A DNA stretch of 6,968 nucleotides from Spartobacteria bacterium (GTDB lineage: Bacteria > Verrucomicrobiota > Verrucomicrobiia > Chthoniobacterales > Terrimicrobiaceae): contig CANKXQ010000072.1 in assembly GCA_947487745.1 (NCBI GenBank), forward strand, positions 1 to 6,968, written 5' to 3'. The position numbers and the translations under genes are program-made. The notes below the pieces were generated by a model that was given only the letters and a program-made list of their open reading frames with translations, was not told the origin of the DNA and ran no database searches. Shown here piece by piece: positions 6,490 to 6,968 of the stretch (its first letter is position 1; every line of letters starts with the position of its first letter).

Positions 6490-6585
6490 GCCAAACGACC
6501 GAACTGACCGACGCGGGCGTCCAGCGGCGTCCGAATTGGAAACTGACGTCGCCCGCCCGCGTTCGGTCTAGTGATTTAGTTCGGC
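6490..6585 (-). repeat. Integron attC-like site, end of the small-protein cassette
   Basis: Read on the minus strand the 96-bp site has R'' GCCGAAC (6585-6579), a 6-nt spacer, L'' ACTAGACC (8 nt), GA, and CGCGGGCG. On the far arm come CGCCCGCG, TC, L' GGTCAGT (7 nt), a 6-nt spacer and R' GTTTGGC (6496-6490). L'' pairs with L' leaving one extrahelical A, as in known attC sites, and the long arm pairs with a single extra base. R'' and R' pair through one G-T wobble. Both R boxes keep the invariant AAC/GTT but differ from RYYYAAC/GTTRRRY at the fourth position. The side carrying the extra L base sets the orientation as minus, the same as the cassette gene. Confidence 0.72.
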
Positions 6586-6846
6586 GACTTGCTCATGGTT
6601 ATGATCTCACGGACTGTGCTTTCGAGCACGCGACAAAAGTGCTATTCCGCCCAGGCACGCCAGGCCTGCCAGCCCATAAACTACGCGCCAGGTAAGTTGC
6701 GTGGAAGCGTCGAGGGGTTCGAAGGTGGCCATGAATCCGAAGACGCAAAACGCCAAGAGCGCGAGCAGCGCCAATACGCCGATGATTCGTATGACTTTGT
6801 TCATGTCAGTTGAATAGGTCGAGGTCGCCCGGCCTTTCCCGCCGAA
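6496..6846 (-). mobile_element. 351-bp integron gene cassette
   Basis: In integrons, recombination falls between the G and TT of the R' box. Applying that rule to the two attC-like sites gives a cassette from 6846 to 6496 on the minus strand. The gene starts 42 bases inside the 5' end and stops 21 bases before the R'' box of its own attC. One gene, a short leader, same strand as attC and a total length of 351 bp are all typical of a cassette. No integrase or attI is in view, so this may belong to a full integron or to an integrase-less attC cluster. Confidence 0.68.
6607..6804 (-). CDS. Small two-helix membrane protein, cassette-borne
   Basis: A 65-residue hypothetical protein. Residues ~5-25 (IRIIGVLALLALLAFCVFGF) and ~41-57 (VVYGLAGLACLGGIALL) form two hydrophobic helices joined by a short loop with FEPLDASTQLTWR. 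Basic residues at the N-terminus (Lys3, Arg6) and at the C-terminus (RARK) predict both ends in the cytoplasm. Small proteins of this look recur among hypothetical proteins, but I can assign no function. The start at 6804 is chosen over an upstream ATG at 6888 because that one lies within the attC-like site and the extra residues are atypical; no Shine-Dalgarno is seen. As the only gene of an integron-type cassette, it may be translated from a message driven from outside. Confidence 0.7.
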   Translation of the reverse strand: MNKVIRIIGVLALLALLAFCVFGFMATFEPLDASTQLTWRVVYGLAGLACLGGIALLSRARKHSP

Positions 6847-6966
6847 CGTCGAGGTGTGGCACCGGCTACCGGGAGCGCCACTCCGCAACAGGGTTAAGGG
6901 TTGTAGTCAAGAGGGTCATTTCGACTCGGAGCGGGTAGCCGGTTGTCCACCACCGTCTTGTTAGGC
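6841..6966 (-). repeat. Integron attC-like site of the preceding cassette
   Basis: Read on the minus strand the 126-bp site has R'' GCCTAAC (6966-6960, exact RYYYAAC), a 5-nt spacer, L'' GGTGGTGG (8 nt), and a 10-bp arm ACCGGCTACC. On the far side come GGTAGCCGGT, L' CCACACC (7 nt), a 5-nt spacer and R' GTTCGGC (6847-6841). L'' and L' pair fully with one extrahelical G, the classic attC feature. Further in, CGCTCCG can pair with CGGAGTG with one wobble, leaving a large unpaired terminal loop. R' departs from GTTRRRY by one base. It would belong to a cassette lying mostly to the right of the window. Confidence 0.76.
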
Positions 6967-6968
6967 AT

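Overview
The window reads as chromosomal DNA from a moderately GC-rich Gram-negative bacterium. The RND efflux remnant implies an outer membrane, and a cytochrome bd oxidase implies low-oxygen respiration. Most genes lack a Shine-Dalgarno sequence; brnA is the exception. I cannot fix the phylum without a database. The gene mix would suit the Verrucomicrobiota/PVC group, but this is only an impression.

Left part (1-2140): homoserine dehydrogenase (hom, minus strand) runs off the left edge without its C-terminal end. A complete tRNA-Thr(UGU) is divergent from it, followed by a YbjN-domain protein with a long charged, disordered tail.

Middle (2141-4740): cydA and cydB form a compact minus-strand operon for cytochrome bd quinol oxidase. 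CydA has all expected haem ligands, a short Q-loop and an extra ~20-residue insertion. Sampled cydB is more AT-rich than its neighbours. A plausible sigma70-type promoter lies just upstream of cydA.

Scar zone (4814-5943): the last ~210 residues of an RND efflux pump abut the first ~80 residues of a REP-associated (IS200-like) tyrosine transposase. Transposase similarity continues past an in-frame stop and into the apparent start codon of the RND reading frame, so the junction can be placed near 5441/5442. Beyond the transposase start are two inverted-repeat structures, one REP-like.

Right part (5942-6968): a BrnT/BrnA type II toxin-antitoxin pair. Beside it is what I consider the most notable find: two integron attC-like recombination sites, 6490-6585 and 6841-6966. 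Both are in the same orientation, and each has paired R boxes, 5-6 nt spacers and an L'' box one base longer than L'. They bracket a 351-bp cassette encoding a 65-residue two-helix membrane protein. The array reads on the minus strand and ends next to brnTA. Any integrase, attI site or further cassettes would lie to the right of the window.
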